A DNA stretch of 64,000 nucleotides from Streptomyces kurssanovii (GCF_014649695.1 NZ_BMTN01000001.1:124001-188000); one strand, 5' to 3'. Positions 16,399 to 26,483 are shown, counted from the stretch's first letter. The notes: a model not told the origin generated them from the sequence alone. Program-made: numbers and translations.

Positions 16399-17520
16399 GT
16401 GAGCGGGGCCGGGGGGCAGGACGGGTCGTCCGTGTCCGACGAGGAGTGGGAGCGGTTCCTTCGGGAATCGGTGACGGGTGCGGCCGGGGCCCCCGTGGAG
16501 CCGTCGGCGCGCGCCCGTGAAGTGGAGCGGCGGCTGCGGGAGCGCTCCGGGCTGCCGGAGGGCCCGCGTACGTACTCACCGGCCCGGCCCCGGCGCAGGA
16601 CAGGCTGGTACGTGACCGGGCTGGTGGCGTCCGTGGCCCTCCTGGTCGTGGCGCTCTTCCCGCAGCAGGTCGTCGGCTGGTTCGGCGGCAACGACGGCAC
16701 GCGGGACGGGGCGCCGTTGGCCGCCGAATCGGAAAGCCCGCGGGAGGCGCCCGGTGCCGAGCCGGCTCTGCGCCCTACCCTCGCCGAACCCTTTCGGGGT
16801 TCGCCTGCGGCCCGCTGGGCCGACGGAGCGGCCGGGATCACCGTGCCACCGGCCAAGGCGACCGGTTGGATGGACGCCGCCCAGGTCGAGCGGACGTTGC
16901 GGCAGAGCCGGGACTTCCTGGTGGCCGCGGGTCTCGACTCCCGGGTGCTGCGCGGCGAGCGGCCCACGACGGCGATCGCGCTGTTGAACCCGCACCAGAA
17001 GGACGTCCAGGACTATCTCCGTACCGCCCTGTCGTCGGCGGCGCCCGCTCCCGAGACCGACCCGCTGCTGCTGTTCAGCCGCTTCCGGCCGGAGCAGGCC
17101 CGGCTCGTCGGTGACGTGGTCAAGACGCGCGGTCGGCTCACCTACCGGGAGGGGAAACGGGGAGCGGTCGAGGTCACGGCGGATGTCACCTTCGTGTACC
17201 CGACCACCCCTGCGGGCGACGGCGGGCGGGACGCCGAGGTCGTTCGCACGATCGTGCGGCGCGAGGTGGTGATGAGCTGGGACGACCCGGCCAAGGTCAT
17301 CACCGGACCGGGCACGATGTCCCTCGTCTCGTACGCGCTCGACATGACCAACGGCGGCTGCTCCGCCCCGACCGGCTACTTCGTGCCGCCGTTCGGCACG
17401 GCCGACGAGCAGCCCGCCGACGAGGCACGCCAGGTCGATCCGTACGACCGCAGCGAACCGATCGAGAGCGACGGCACGACGGCCACGGGCAACGGCTGCG
17501 CGACCGCCACCCGTTCCTAG
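16399..17520 (+). CDS. Single-pass membrane-anchored extracytoplasmic protein of unknown function
   Basis: A 373-residue protein from GTG 16399, with GGGAG six bases upstream; the open frame begins earlier but without coding character. Residues 1-70 are charged and cytosolic. One transmembrane helix follows (WYVTGLVASVALLVVALFP, about residues 70-90), and the remainder (~280 residues) is extracytoplasmic. The outer part holds a Pro/Glu-rich linker and a domain with ATGWMDAAQVERTLRQSRDFL, IALLNPHQ and DVTFVYP. I know this pattern from conserved Streptomyces hypothetical proteins, without a function. It may be co-transcribed with nothing else; pcaL starts about 180 bp downstream. Confidence 0.8.
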   Translation: MSGAGGQDGSSVSDEEWERFLRESVTGAAGAPVEPSARAREVERRLRERSGLPEGPRTYSPARPRRRTGWYVTGLVASVALLVVALFPQQVVGWFGGNDGTRDGAPLAAESESPREAPGAEPALRPTLAEPFRGSPAARWADGAAGITVPPAKATGWMDAAQVERTLRQSRDFLVAAGLDSRVLRGERPTTAIALLNPHQKDVQDYLRTALSSAAPAPETDPLLLFSRFRPEQARLVGDVVKTRGRLTYREGKRGAVEVTADVTFVYPTTPAGDGGRDAEVVRTIVRREVVMSWDDPAKVITGPGTMSLVSYALDMTNGGCSAPTGYFVPPFGTADEQPADEARQVDPYDRSEPIESDGTTATGNGCATATRS

Positions 17521-17702
17521 GGCCTTCACGAGACCATGCAACGCCGGTCCACCGTGGGCCCGTACGCGTCCCCGAACGGTGCCGACTGTGACCAGGGACG
17601 TGCCGGTCCCGCTGCTGTGAACGGCGGTGGGAGCCTGGGGAGGCCCGGCCGGCGTCCCGACCCCCCTCGGTGGGAAATTGTGAGATGTGGGAGCGTGAGC
17701 GG

Positions 17703-18980
17703 GTGAGCACGACGACGACACACACCCTGCAATACCGCGTTGACGGGCCGGAAGACGCCCCGATCCTGGTCTTGGGACCATCTCTCGGTACGACTTGGCA
17801 CATGTGGGACCGGCAGATCGCCGAGCTCTCCGAGCGGTGGCGGGTGATCCGGTACGACCTGCCCGGCCACGGCGGCGCGCCCGCGCACCCCGCCGCGTCC
17901 GTCGGCGACCTCGCGGAGCGGCTGCTCGCCACCCTGGACCAGCTCGGCGTGCAGCGGTTCGGCTACGCCGGCTGCTCGGTCGGCGGCGCGGTGGGCATCG
18001 AACTGGCGCTGCGCCACCCGCAGCGCGTGGCGACGCTGGCGCTCGTCGCGGCGTCCCCCCGGTTCGGTACCGCGGACGAGTTCCGCCAGCGCGGTGTCGT
18101 CGTCCGTACCAACGGGCTCGACCCGATCGCCCGCAGCGCGCCTGAGCGCTGGTTCACCCCGGCGTTCGCCGCCGCCCAGCCGGCGATCGTCGAGTGGGCC
18201 GTCCAGATGGTCCGCACCACCGACCCCGGCTGCTACATCGCCGCCTGCGAGGCACTGGCCGCTTTCGACGTCCGCGCCGGCCTCGGCCGCATCCAGGTCC
18301 CCACCCTCGTCGTGGTCGGCTCCGAGGACCAGGTCACCGGGCCCGCGGAGGCCCGCACCCTGGTCGCCGGGATACCGGACGCCCGGCTCGCGCTGGTCCC
18401 CGGCGCCTCCCACCTGGCGCCGGTCGAGCAGCCCGCCGCCGTCACCGATCTGCTCGCCCATCACTTCGCCACCGCCTGGCACGACACTCTCGCGGCCTTC
18501 CCGGCCCCGGCGGCTCCGGTGACCTCGCCGCCCGTCGCGCCGGTCGCCGAGATCGCGCCCGCCGCCACGGAGCAGCCGCAGGCCACCGGTCCGGGCAGGG
18601 CCGACCCGTACCAGGCGGGGATGAAGGTGCGCCGTGAGGTGCTCGGCGACGCGCATGTCGACGACGTGCTGGCCGACGGTGACGACTTCACCGGCGACTT
18701 CCAGGAGCTGATCACCCGCTTCGCCTGGGGCGAGGTGTGGACGCGCGAGGGCCTGGACAGACGCATGCGCAGCTGTGTGACGCTGACCGCGCTGGTGGCC
18801 GGGGGGCACCTGGAGGAGCTGGCCTCGCACACCAGGGCGGCGCTGCGCAACGGCCTGACCCCCTCGGAGATCAGGGAGATCCTGATCCACACGGCCGTCT
18901 ACTGCGGCGTCCCCGCGGCGAACTCCGCTTTCCGGGTGGCGCAGACGGTGATACAGGAGGAGACGACGCCCCGGGCGTAG
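17703..18980 (+). CDS. pcaL: Fused beta-ketoadipate enol-lactone hydrolase / 4-carboxymuconolactone decarboxylase
   Basis: A 425-residue bifunctional enzyme from GTG 17703; in-frame ATGs at 17670 and 17685 lie upstream of its GGGAGCG. Residues ~1-265 are an alpha/beta hydrolase (RYDLPGHGG; nucleophile Ser92 in YAGCSVGGA; acid in VVGSEDQVTGP; His in PGASHLAPVEQP), which is the enol-lactone hydrolase. A Pro/Ala linker (~265-305) leads to a carboxymuconolactone decarboxylase domain (GDFQELITRFAWGEVWTR, VTLTALVAGGHLEEL, ILIHTAVYCGVPAA). Together they carry out consecutive steps of the protocatechuate branch of the beta-ketoadipate pathway. The other pca genes usually beside it are not in this window. 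Confidence 0.95.
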   Translation: MSTTTTHTLQYRVDGPEDAPILVLGPSLGTTWHMWDRQIAELSERWRVIRYDLPGHGGAPAHPAASVGDLAERLLATLDQLGVQRFGYAGCSVGGAVGIELALRHPQRVATLALVAASPRFGTADEFRQRGVVVRTNGLDPIARSAPERWFTPAFAAAQPAIVEWAVQMVRTTDPGCYIAACEALAAFDVRAGLGRIQVPTLVVVGSEDQVTGPAEARTLVAGIPDARLALVPGASHLAPVEQPAAVTDLLAHHFATAWHDTLAAFPAPAAPVTSPPVAPVAEIAPAATEQPQATGPGRADPYQAGMKVRREVLGDAHVDDVLADGDDFTGDFQELITRFAWGEVWTREGLDRRMRSCVTLTALVAGGHLEELASHTRAALRNGLTPSEIREILIHTAVYCGVPAANSAFRVAQTVIQEETTPRA

Positions 18981-18992
18981 CAGGATGGTGGC

Positions 18993-19625
18993 ATGAGGCT
19001 CACCAAGCGGATCCACGCCTGCGTCCAGCTCGAGAAGGACGGGCGGCGTCTGGTCATCGACCCCGGCGGCTTCAGTGAGCAGGACGCCGCCGTGGGGGCC
19101 GACGTCCTGCTCGTCACGCACGAGCACCCCGACCACTTCGACGAGGGCAGACTGCGCGCGGCGCTCGAGGCGAACCCGTCCGCCCGGCTGTGGACCCTGC
19201 GCAGTGTCGCCGAGCGGCTGTCCGCCGCGTTTCCCGGGCGCGTGAGCACTGTGGGGCACGGCGACACCTTCACCGCGGCGGGCTTCGACGTCCAGGTGCA
19301 CGGCGAGTTGCACGCGGTGATCCATCCGGACATCCCGCGGATCACCAATGTCGGCTATCTGGTGGACGGGTCCGTCTTCCACCCGGGCGACGCGCTCACC
19401 GTCCCGGGCCGGCCGGTGGACACGCTGATGCTGCCGGTGCACGCCCCGTGGAACAAGATCTCCGAGGTCATCGACTACGTCCGCGACGTGGCGCCACGCC
19501 GGGCCGTCGATGTCCACGACGCCCTGCTCACGGACCTCGCCCGGCCGATCTACGACCGGCAGATCGGCGAGCTCGGCGGAGCCGGGCACGAGCGACTGGC
19601 CGCCGGGCAGACGCTGGAGCTGTGA
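18993..19625 (+). CDS. MBL-fold metallohydrolase
   Basis: A 210-residue protein of the metallo-beta-lactamase fold in its short UlaG-like/RNaseZ-like form. The zinc motif HxHxDH is present as VTHEHPDHF (about residues 41-49). The later metal-ligand regions are in HGELHAVIH, VFHPGD and LPVHAPWNK. The first residues (MRLTKRIHACVQLEKDG) form the usual opening strand. Substrate unknown. It starts 12 bp after pcaL and so may share its transcript, though a link to aromatic catabolism is not evident. Confidence 0.88.
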   Translation: MRLTKRIHACVQLEKDGRRLVIDPGGFSEQDAAVGADVLLVTHEHPDHFDEGRLRAALEANPSARLWTLRSVAERLSAAFPGRVSTVGHGDTFTAAGFDVQVHGELHAVIHPDIPRITNVGYLVDGSVFHPGDALTVPGRPVDTLMLPVHAPWNKISEVIDYVRDVAPRRAVDVHDALLTDLARPIYDRQIGELGGAGHERLAAGQTLEL

Positions 19626-19679
19626 GGGTCCTGCGGCGCGACCGGACGACTGTCACACCCCGCCGTTAGGCTTTGGGAC

Positions 19680-20459
19680 ATGCGTATCGCCACGTGGAAC
19701 GTCAACTCGATCACCGCCCGGCTGCCCCGGCTGCTGGCCTGGCTGGAGAGCAGCGGCACGGACGTGCTGTGCCTCCAGGAGACCAAGTGCACCGAGGAGC
19801 AGTTCCCCGCCGCGGAGCTGCGTGAGCTCGGCTACGAGTCCGCGGTCAACGCCTCCGGCAGGTGGAACGGCGTGGCGGTGATCTCCCGGGTGGGCCTCGA
19901 CGACGTCGTGCGCGGGCTGCCCGGCGCTCCGGACTACGAGGGCGTGCAGGAGCCGAGGGCGATCTCCGCGACCTGCGGGCCCGCCCGCGTCTGGTCGGTC
20001 TATGTGCCCAACGGCCGCGAGGTCGCCCACGACCACTACGGCTACAAGCTGCGCTGGCTGGAGGCGTTGTCCGTCGCGGTGACCGAGGACGCCGCCGCCG
20101 GGCGTCCGTTCGCAGTCCTCGGCGACTTCAACATCGCCCCGACCGACGACGACGTGTGGGACCCGTCCTTCTTCGACGGCATGACGCATGTGACGCCGCC
20201 CGAGCGCGCGGCCCTCGAGGCACTGCGCAAGCGCGGGCTGGCCGATGTGGTGCCGCGCCCGCTGAAGTACGAGCACCCCTTCACCTACTGGGACTACCGC
20301 CAGCTCTGCTTCCCCAAGAACCGCGGCATGCGCATCGACCTGGTCTACGGCAACGAGCCCTTCACCACGGCGGTCAAGGACAGCTTCGTCGATCGGGAGG
20401 AGCGCAAGGGCAAGGGCGCCTCCGACCACGCACCGGTCGTTGTCGATCTCGACATGTGA
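19680..20459 (+). CDS. xthA: Exodeoxyribonuclease III (AP endonuclease)
   Basis: A 259-residue protein with the full ExoIII/EEP signature: IATWNVNSITARLPRLL at the start, LCLQETKC (metal-binding Glu), WNGVAVISR, PNGREV, LGDFNIAPTDDDVWDP (Asp-Asn catalytic pair), MRIDLVYGN and the C-terminal SDHAPVVVDLD. It removes abasic-site 5' ends and 3' blocking groups in base excision repair. It sits between an MBL-fold gene and a conserved small protein, all on the plus strand. Confidence 0.95.
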   Translation: MRIATWNVNSITARLPRLLAWLESSGTDVLCLQETKCTEEQFPAAELRELGYESAVNASGRWNGVAVISRVGLDDVVRGLPGAPDYEGVQEPRAISATCGPARVWSVYVPNGREVAHDHYGYKLRWLEALSVAVTEDAAAGRPFAVLGDFNIAPTDDDVWDPSFFDGMTHVTPPERAALEALRKRGLADVVPRPLKYEHPFTYWDYRQLCFPKNRGMRIDLVYGNEPFTTAVKDSFVDREERKGKGASDHAPVVVDLDM

Positions 20460-20517
20460 TGTCGGTGGACGCGCGCCCTGTGGTGCGTTCGGGTGCAGGG
20501 ATGCGAGGCTTCGCAGT

Positions 20518-20964
20518 ATGAACATCCCCTTCTTGGATCACTGGCTGGGACGCCACGGCGAGCGTGACAAGGGCGATGCGGCCGCCGCCGGGCACGACCC
20601 GGAGCGCGCGGCGGCCATTACCGAGCTGCTGTCGGAGTGCGAACTGCTGCGTTCCAGAGCGGCCCAGGCCGGACTGGAACTGGACGACTCCCCGGGGTCC
20701 TTGACCGCGCTGGACCAGCTTCCGCCGCGCTGGCGCGACGATCCGGAGGAGCTTCCCTGGCTGGGGAACGACGCGGGTCTCTACCTCGGCACGGTGATCG
20801 TGCGCACCGTGCCCGGGGCGGCCTGGCACATCTGGCCGGGCGGCCATCCGGTGGTGCGGCTCGCCTCCGGACGGGAGATCGGTGTGGTCGAGGCCGGCGT
20901 GGAGTGGGCGTTCAACGGGGCTCCGGAGCTTTCCCAGGTGTACGCGGAGGCGTCGGAGGCCTAG
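20518..20964 (+). CDS. Conserved small actinomycete protein (probably DUF6278)
   Basis: A 148-residue soluble protein from ATG 20518. Recognisable conserved segments are ITELLSECELLRSRA, LELDDSPGSLTALDQLPPRW and WLGNDAGLYLGTVIVRT, then WHIWPGGHPVVRLASGREI. I know this as a conserved Streptomyces family with no assigned function; the DUF number is from memory. It often lies beside exonuclease III in Streptomyces, as here. A good hairpin terminator begins four bases after its stop. Confidence 0.82.
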   Translation: MNIPFLDHWLGRHGERDKGDAAAAGHDPERAAAITELLSECELLRSRAAQAGLELDDSPGSLTALDQLPPRWRDDPEELPWLGNDAGLYLGTVIVRTVPGAAWHIWPGGHPVVRLASGREIGVVEAGVEWAFNGAPELSQVYAEASEA

Positions 20965-20967
20965 ATT

Positions 20968-20986
20968 CCGTATTAGTACGGCTTTT
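20968..20986 (+). terminator. Rho-independent-like terminator
   Basis: CCGTA-TTAG-TACGG forms a short stem, followed directly by CTTTT. This is one of the few sites in the window with both a stem and a T-run. It ends the transcript of the gene before it. Confidence 0.75.
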
Positions 20987-21079
20987 GATCCGCCTGTGCG
21001 TGTCGGTTGTGAACCCCCTTGGCGGCCCGGTTAGTTTGCGCTGGCCACGACACACAGCTGAGAGTGGGTAGAGCAGCGT

Positions 21080-21823
<744 letters not shown>

Positions 21824-22049
21824 TGAGGGCGCCCGCACTGATGGGGCCGTTCACGGAACACAGGGAACACCGGGTCCGGACCCGTTCGCACGGCGCAAGG
21901 AGATGCCGCGTGCGGACGGGCTCGACCGGGAACGCCGCTGCCGAAGGCTCCCCGAGCCCCCTAGCGGGCGCGAGCGGGCCGGCGCAGTGGCGCATGGAGC
22001 ACCACTCGGCCCCTGCTTGAGTGAGGGGCCAGCCGGCAGCGGCCGGTGA

Positions 22050-23657
22050 TCACTTCTGGCGCAGCGGGACCGAGAGGTACGACGGGTCGGCCGCGGGCGA
22101 GGAGAAGGTCAGCTGCGCGCCGGTCGGGTTGTGCTCGATGTAGAGCGGGTCGACGGTGTCGACGACCACGGCGAGACGGTGGCCGGCCGGTACGTCGTAG
22201 GCGGTGGAGTACAACTCCAGGTCGACGGCGAACGGCTGACCCGGCGTCCTGCCGTGGAACGTGTACGGCGCGTTCGCGACCAGCTTGCCGAGGCCGAGCG
22301 GGCCCACGTCGTAGAGGTACGCGACGAGGGTGCCGCTCCCCTTGGTGCTCGTGACCGTGGTGTGCAGCTTCGCGGTGCCGCGCACCTGCTGCTCGGTCCC
22401 GTACCGCTCGGACTGCCACACGGCTGTGACGGAGCGCGGCAGCAGCGGGATCGACGCCATGGGGGGCAGCTCGGCGAACTGGTCGAGCAGGCTGGAGAGG
22501 AAGATGAGCCCCCCGTTCGCCCCGGAGTCGACGCCGGTGCGGATCTGCTGCGCCCCGCCGAGACCGATCTTCTTCCGGTCCGCGCCCACCGACTTCCAGT
22601 CGGGGTAGTTCTCGTAGACGCCTCCCGAACGGGTCTTGATGCGTACGGGCTGCTCACGGTCCACGCCGTTGTCGGTGCCCTTGAGGTGGTGGTCCAGCCA
22701 CCGGTGGGCGCTGGTCCAGGTGTCGTTGGGCAGCCCGAGCAGGCCGGTGCCCTCGGCGGTGGCGTGGTCGCCGGGGCGGAACTCCAGGCGCTTGGGGCCG
22801 CTGAGCCGCTCGTAGAAGTCGGCGTACTGGTTGGGCGGGAAGAGCGAGTCGCCCCACGCGTTGCCGAGCATGATCGCGGCGCCGTTGGCGTTGATCTCGT
22901 CGACGTAGCTCGCCGGGGAGCGCTTGCGCCCCCACTCGATCATCTCCTGCTCCTTGGCCAGATCGGAGGTCAGGAAGGCGGTCATGATCTGCTGGAGCTC
23001 GGCGCTGGGGCGGCCCGTGAGATGGCCGGCGCCGCTGAGCAGGGCAGCGGCCTGCAGATGCTGCGTGCGGCCGCTGTAGATGGAGTCGATGAGGTCCGCC
23101 CAGCCGCTGAGCGCGGCAACCGCCTTGATGCGCTTGTCCTTCGCGGAGGCGAGCAGGCTGATGCCGGCGCCGTAGGAGACGCCCGCCATGCCCACCCTGT
23201 CCGGGTCGGCCGGGGTGTTGGCCAGCGCCCAGTCGATCACGTTGGACGCGTCGGCGATGTCGGGCGGTCCGGCCGTCTCGATCTCGCCGCCGGACTGCCA
23301 GAAGCCGCGGGAGTTGTAACTCACCACCACGTAGCCGGAGTCGGCGAGCTTCTTCGCCTGGACGAGGTACTCGATCTGCGGCATCGCCCAGCTGGTGGGC
23401 AGCACGACGACGGGATACGTCCGCCGGCCGTCGGCGCCGGCCGGTGTGACGACGTTGGCCTTCAGCACGATCCCGCCGTCGCCCTCGATGTCGACGAAAC
23501 GGACGTCGGAGGAGGTGGCGGCGGCGCTGTTCTGCGGGGTCGCGGCCGGGGCGGTCGGGAGGGCGGAGGGGGCCGCGGCGGTGGCGGAACCGGCGAGCAG
23601 CGCGGCCGAGACCGTACCGATGGCGGTGGTGCGCAGAGCCTTGCGAGAAAGTCCCAC
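22050..23657 (-). CDS. Secreted X-Pro dipeptidyl-peptidase/CocE-like serine hydrolase
   Basis: A 535-residue protein with a Sec signal peptide (basic SRKALRTTA, hydrophobic AALLAGSATAAA, cleavage near residue 28). The S15-type alpha/beta hydrolase contains the nucleophile elbow VGMAGVSYGAGIS and a ...RPGDHATAEGTG loop that may hold the His. A C-terminal jelly-roll (about residues 400-535; YDVGPLGLGKLV, AYDVPAGHRLAVVVDTVDPLY) is the usual XPP_C domain. The enzyme probably cleaves acyl or X-Pro substrates outside the cell. Two inverted repeats lie in its promoter region. Confidence 0.9.
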   Translation of the reverse strand: MGLSRKALRTTAIGTVSAALLAGSATAAAPSALPTAPAATPQNSAAATSSDVRFVDIEGDGGIVLKANVVTPAGADGRRTYPVVVLPTSWAMPQIEYLVQAKKLADSGYVVVSYNSRGFWQSGGEIETAGPPDIADASNVIDWALANTPADPDRVGMAGVSYGAGISLLASAKDKRIKAVAALSGWADLIDSIYSGRTQHLQAAALLSGAGHLTGRPSAELQQIMTAFLTSDLAKEQEMIEWGRKRSPASYVDEINANGAAIMLGNAWGDSLFPPNQYADFYERLSGPKRLEFRPGDHATAEGTGLLGLPNDTWTSAHRWLDHHLKGTDNGVDREQPVRIKTRSGGVYENYPDWKSVGADRKKIGLGGAQQIRTGVDSGANGGLIFLSSLLDQFAELPPMASIPLLPRSVTAVWQSERYGTEQQVRGTAKLHTTVTSTKGSGTLVAYLYDVGPLGLGKLVANAPYTFHGRTPGQPFAVDLELYSTAYDVPAGHRLAVVVDTVDPLYIEHNPTGAQLTFSSPAADPSYLSVPLRQK

Positions 23658-23709
23658 AGGTCACTCCTGACTCATCTGTCCCAACGAAGTGACCCGACGG
23701 TAAGGTCGC

Positions 23710-23753
23710 GGAGCTACCTGAGGTAACTCCCCGGTAAGTTACGCCAGCGTAAC
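23710..23753. promoter_or_regulatory. Two inverted repeats upstream of the X-Pro hydrolase gene
   Basis: The first (23710-23730) pairs GGAGCTACCT with AGGTAACTCC, with one mismatch. The second (23738-23753) is the perfect GTTACGC-CA-GCGTAAC. Both carry a GTTAC/GTAAC-type core and lie between the divergent hydrolase (start 23657) and membrane-anchored protein (start 23845). They look like operator sites; the binding protein is unknown. Confidence 0.5.
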
Positions 23754-23844
23754 GATTGTTGGACGTCTTGTCAGCAAGGTGCGCGGCAGTCTCCGAAGGG
23801 ACCGGCTCGAACAGGCGTCTGCGGCACCGCTAACATGCGCGCCC

Positions 23845-24588
23845 ATGACTGACGACGTACGCAACATCGTGCTCGGTGTGGTGGCCGCGGGAATCAGTGC
23901 CGCGATCGGCTGGCTCGCCCGCACCTACCTCTGGCGCCGCCGGCTGCGGCGCAAGCAGGGCTTCTTCGGCCTGCCCGGGAACTCGGAGTCCCTGCTCGTC
24001 GTCAACCGCGAGGCGGGCCGCGACGGTTCGGTGCACCGCTTCGACGTCTTCGCGCTGCTGGAACTGTCCGCGCTCATCAAGGACTGCGGGGCGAACGCGC
24101 AGATCGTCTGGCACGACACGGCCCGGCAGGGTTTCGGCGAGCGCACGGAATTCTGCGTGGGCGGGCCGGTGTCGAACCGCCGTATGGCAGCCCACCTGCA
24201 CTCCATGCTGCCCGGGGTGAAGGTGAACACCGACCCCGAACCGGGGCCGGACCAGGGCGCGTTCCAGATCGGCTCCGAGCGCTACCGCATGGAGCCCGGC
24301 GTGGCCGAGTACGTGCTGCTCGCACGGCTGACCGCGGGTGAGGAGGCCCGGCCCGTGTTCCTGTTCTGCGGGCAGCGCGCCATCACCAACCAGGCGGCCA
24401 CCCGCTACCTGGCCCGGCACCACGAGAAGCTCGCCCGCAAGCACGGCAACGGTTCCTTCTGCCTGCTGCTCAAGGTGGTCAACTCGCAGGCGTACGGCCC
24501 CGATGTGGTCGAGCTGGTCGCCGACGTGACAAGGGCGGCCCGCACCGCCGTGCCGCAGGCGCGCAGCTCGCACCGGGCGGCCGGCTGA
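23845..24588 (+). CDS. Membrane-anchored conserved Streptomyces protein
   Basis: A 247-residue protein from ATG 23845. Residues 5-27 (IVLGVVAAGISAAIGWLA) form one transmembrane helix, followed by a basic stop sequence YLWRRRLRRKQGFFG. The body contains LLVVNREAGRDGSVHRFD, NAQIVWHDTARQGFGERTEFCVGG, FCGQRAITNQAATRYLA and CLLLKVVNSQAYGPDVVELV. I know this as a conserved hypothetical family of Streptomyces without a function. The positive-inside rule puts the large domain in the cytosol. Confidence 0.82.
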   Translation: MTDDVRNIVLGVVAAGISAAIGWLARTYLWRRRLRRKQGFFGLPGNSESLLVVNREAGRDGSVHRFDVFALLELSALIKDCGANAQIVWHDTARQGFGERTEFCVGGPVSNRRMAAHLHSMLPGVKVNTDPEPGPDQGAFQIGSERYRMEPGVAEYVLLARLTAGEEARPVFLFCGQRAITNQAATRYLARHHEKLARKHGNGSFCLLLKVVNSQAYGPDVVELVADVTRAARTAVPQARSSHRAAG

Positions 24589-24671
24589 GCCGGCGACGCG
24601 CCCGCCGGCACCCACGACTCCCGCCCCGGGAACCGTTACGCTTCGCCGACACCGGCTGACTGGAGGTACGA

Positions 24672-26483
24672 ATGCGTCGCTCCGCCGCACGGAAAGTGTC
24701 GGTCGTGGCCCTTGCCGCGGCCGTCGTCTCGATCGGCGCCGCAGCACCGCCCACGCCCCCCACCGCCCCTCCAGCGGCACCACCCGCCAAAACCCCGGTG
24801 GCCGTCGGCCACGGCGGGGCGGTGGCGAGCGTCGACGCCGACGCGTCCGCGGCGGGTATCGAGGTGCTCCGCAACGGCGGCAACGCCGTTGACGCGGCGG
24901 TGGCGACCGCCGCGGCGCTCGGCGTGACGGAGCCGTACTCCGCCGGCATCGGCGGCGGAGGCTACTTCGTCCACTACGACGCCAGGACCCGTACCGTGCA
25001 CACCGTCGACGGCCGGGAGACCGCCCCGCGTTCGGCCGACGCCTCCCTCTTCCTCGAGAACGGCACGCCCGTACCGTTCGCGGAGGCCGTGACCAGCGGC
25101 CTCGGCGTCGGCACGCCCGGCACTCCCGCCACCTGGGACACCGCCCTCAAGGAGTGGGGCAGCCGCCCGCTGGGCGAATTGCTGAAGCCCGCGGAGCGCC
25201 TGGCGGAGCACGGGTTCACCGTCGACGACACCTTCCGCTCGCAGACCGCGGCCAACGAGGCGCGCTTCCGTGACTTCCCCGCCTCCGCCGAGCTGTTCCT
25301 GCCCGACGGGCGTCTCCCGGTCGTCGGGTCGGTCATCAGGAACCCCGACCTGGCCCGCACCTACAAGGAACTCGGCAGAAAGGGCGCCGGCGCGCTCTAC
25401 GAGGGCGCCCTCGCCAGGGACATCGTCGACACCGTGCGCAACCCGCCCGTCGACGAGGACGCCACCCGGGTGGTCCGGCCCGGCGACCTGACGAAGCATG
25501 ACCTGCGGGCGTACGAGACGGTGCGCCGTGAACCGGCGAAGGTGTCGTACCGGGGCCTCAACGTCTACGGCATGCCCCCGTCCTCGTCGGGCGGCACCAG
25601 CGTCGGCGAGGCGCTCAACATCCTGGAGCGCACCGACCTGGCGGACGCCTCCCAGGAGCAGTATCTGCACCGGTTCATCGAGGCGAGCCGCATCGCGTTC
25701 GCCGACCGGGGGCGATGGGTCGGCGACCCGGCGTTCGAGGACGTGCCGACCGCCGGTCTGCTGTCCCAGCGATTCGCCGACTCCCGGGAGTGCCTGATCA
25801 AGGACGACGCGGTGCTCACCAGTCCGCTGGCGCCGGGCGACCCGCGCCGGCCCGAGCGCTGCGGGTCGGCGGGAGCGGCGGCCCCGACGACGTACGAGGG
25901 CGAGAACACCACCCATCTGACGACCGCCGACAAGTGGGGCAACGTCGTCGCCTACACGCTCACGATCGAGCAGACCGGCGGCAGCGGCATCACCGTCCCC
26001 GGGCGCGGCTTCCTGCTCAACAACGAGCTGACCGACTTCTCCTTCCGGCCGGCCGACCCCGCGGTCCACGACCCGAATCTGCCCGGCCCCGGCAAGCGGC
26101 CGCGTTCATCCATTTCGCCCACGATCGTGCTCGACCACCACGGGCGTCCCGTGCTGGCGCTCGGCTCACCTGGCGGCGCGACCATCATCACGACGGTCCT
26201 TCAGACCCTGACGGGCCATCTGGACCGCGGACTGCCGCTGGTGGACGCCATCGCGGCGCCCCGGGCCAGTCAGCGCAACCAGCCGACGACCGAGCTCGAA
26301 CCGGCCCTGTGGAACAGCCCGTTGAGGCAGCGTCTCGAGGCCATCGGGCACGAGTTCCGGCTGAACCAGGAGATCGGCGCCGCGACGGGCGTCCAACGGC
26401 TGCCGGACGGCCGGTGGCTCGCCGCGGCCGAGAGGCAACGGCGCGGCGGCGGCTCCGCGATGGTGGTCCGCCCGTCCCGCTGA
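24672..26483 (+). CDS. ggt: Gamma-glutamyltransferase (secreted)
   Basis: A 603-residue N-terminal-nucleophile hydrolase with a signal peptide (first ~26 residues). The large subunit carries VLRNGGNAVDAAVATA and EPYSAGIGGGGYFVHY; the substrate-binding Arg is in DGRETAPRSA. Autoprocessing is expected before Thr413 in ENTTHLTTADKWGN. The small subunit then carries LLNNELTDFSF, RPRSSISPTIV and LGSPGGATIITTV. It hydrolyses or transfers the gamma-glutamyl group of glutathione and related peptides outside the cell. A second, divergent family member lies at 49667. Confidence 0.95.
   Translation: MRRSAARKVSVVALAAAVVSIGAAAPPTPPTAPPAAPPAKTPVAVGHGGAVASVDADASAAGIEVLRNGGNAVDAAVATAAALGVTEPYSAGIGGGGYFVHYDARTRTVHTVDGRETAPRSADASLFLENGTPVPFAEAVTSGLGVGTPGTPATWDTALKEWGSRPLGELLKPAERLAEHGFTVDDTFRSQTAANEARFRDFPASAELFLPDGRLPVVGSVIRNPDLARTYKELGRKGAGALYEGALARDIVDTVRNPPVDEDATRVVRPGDLTKHDLRAYETVRREPAKVSYRGLNVYGMPPSSSGGTSVGEALNILERTDLADASQEQYLHRFIEASRIAFADRGRWVGDPAFEDVPTAGLLSQRFADSRECLIKDDAVLTSPLAPGDPRRPERCGSAGAAAPTTYEGENTTHLTTADKWGNVVAYTLTIEQTGGSGITVPGRGFLLNNELTDFSFRPADPAVHDPNLPGPGKRPRSSISPTIVLDHHGRPVLALGSPGGATIITTVLQTLTGHLDRGLPLVDAIAAPRASQRNQPTTELEPALWNSPLRQRLEAIGHEFRLNQEIGAATGVQRLPDGRWLAAAERQRRGGGSAMVVRPSR

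Noticed and set aside
17526-19589. A 687-codon minus-strand frame opposite pcaL and the MBL-fold gene
   Set aside because: It spans the boundary of two real genes, has no domain, and its codon bias follows the opposite strand.
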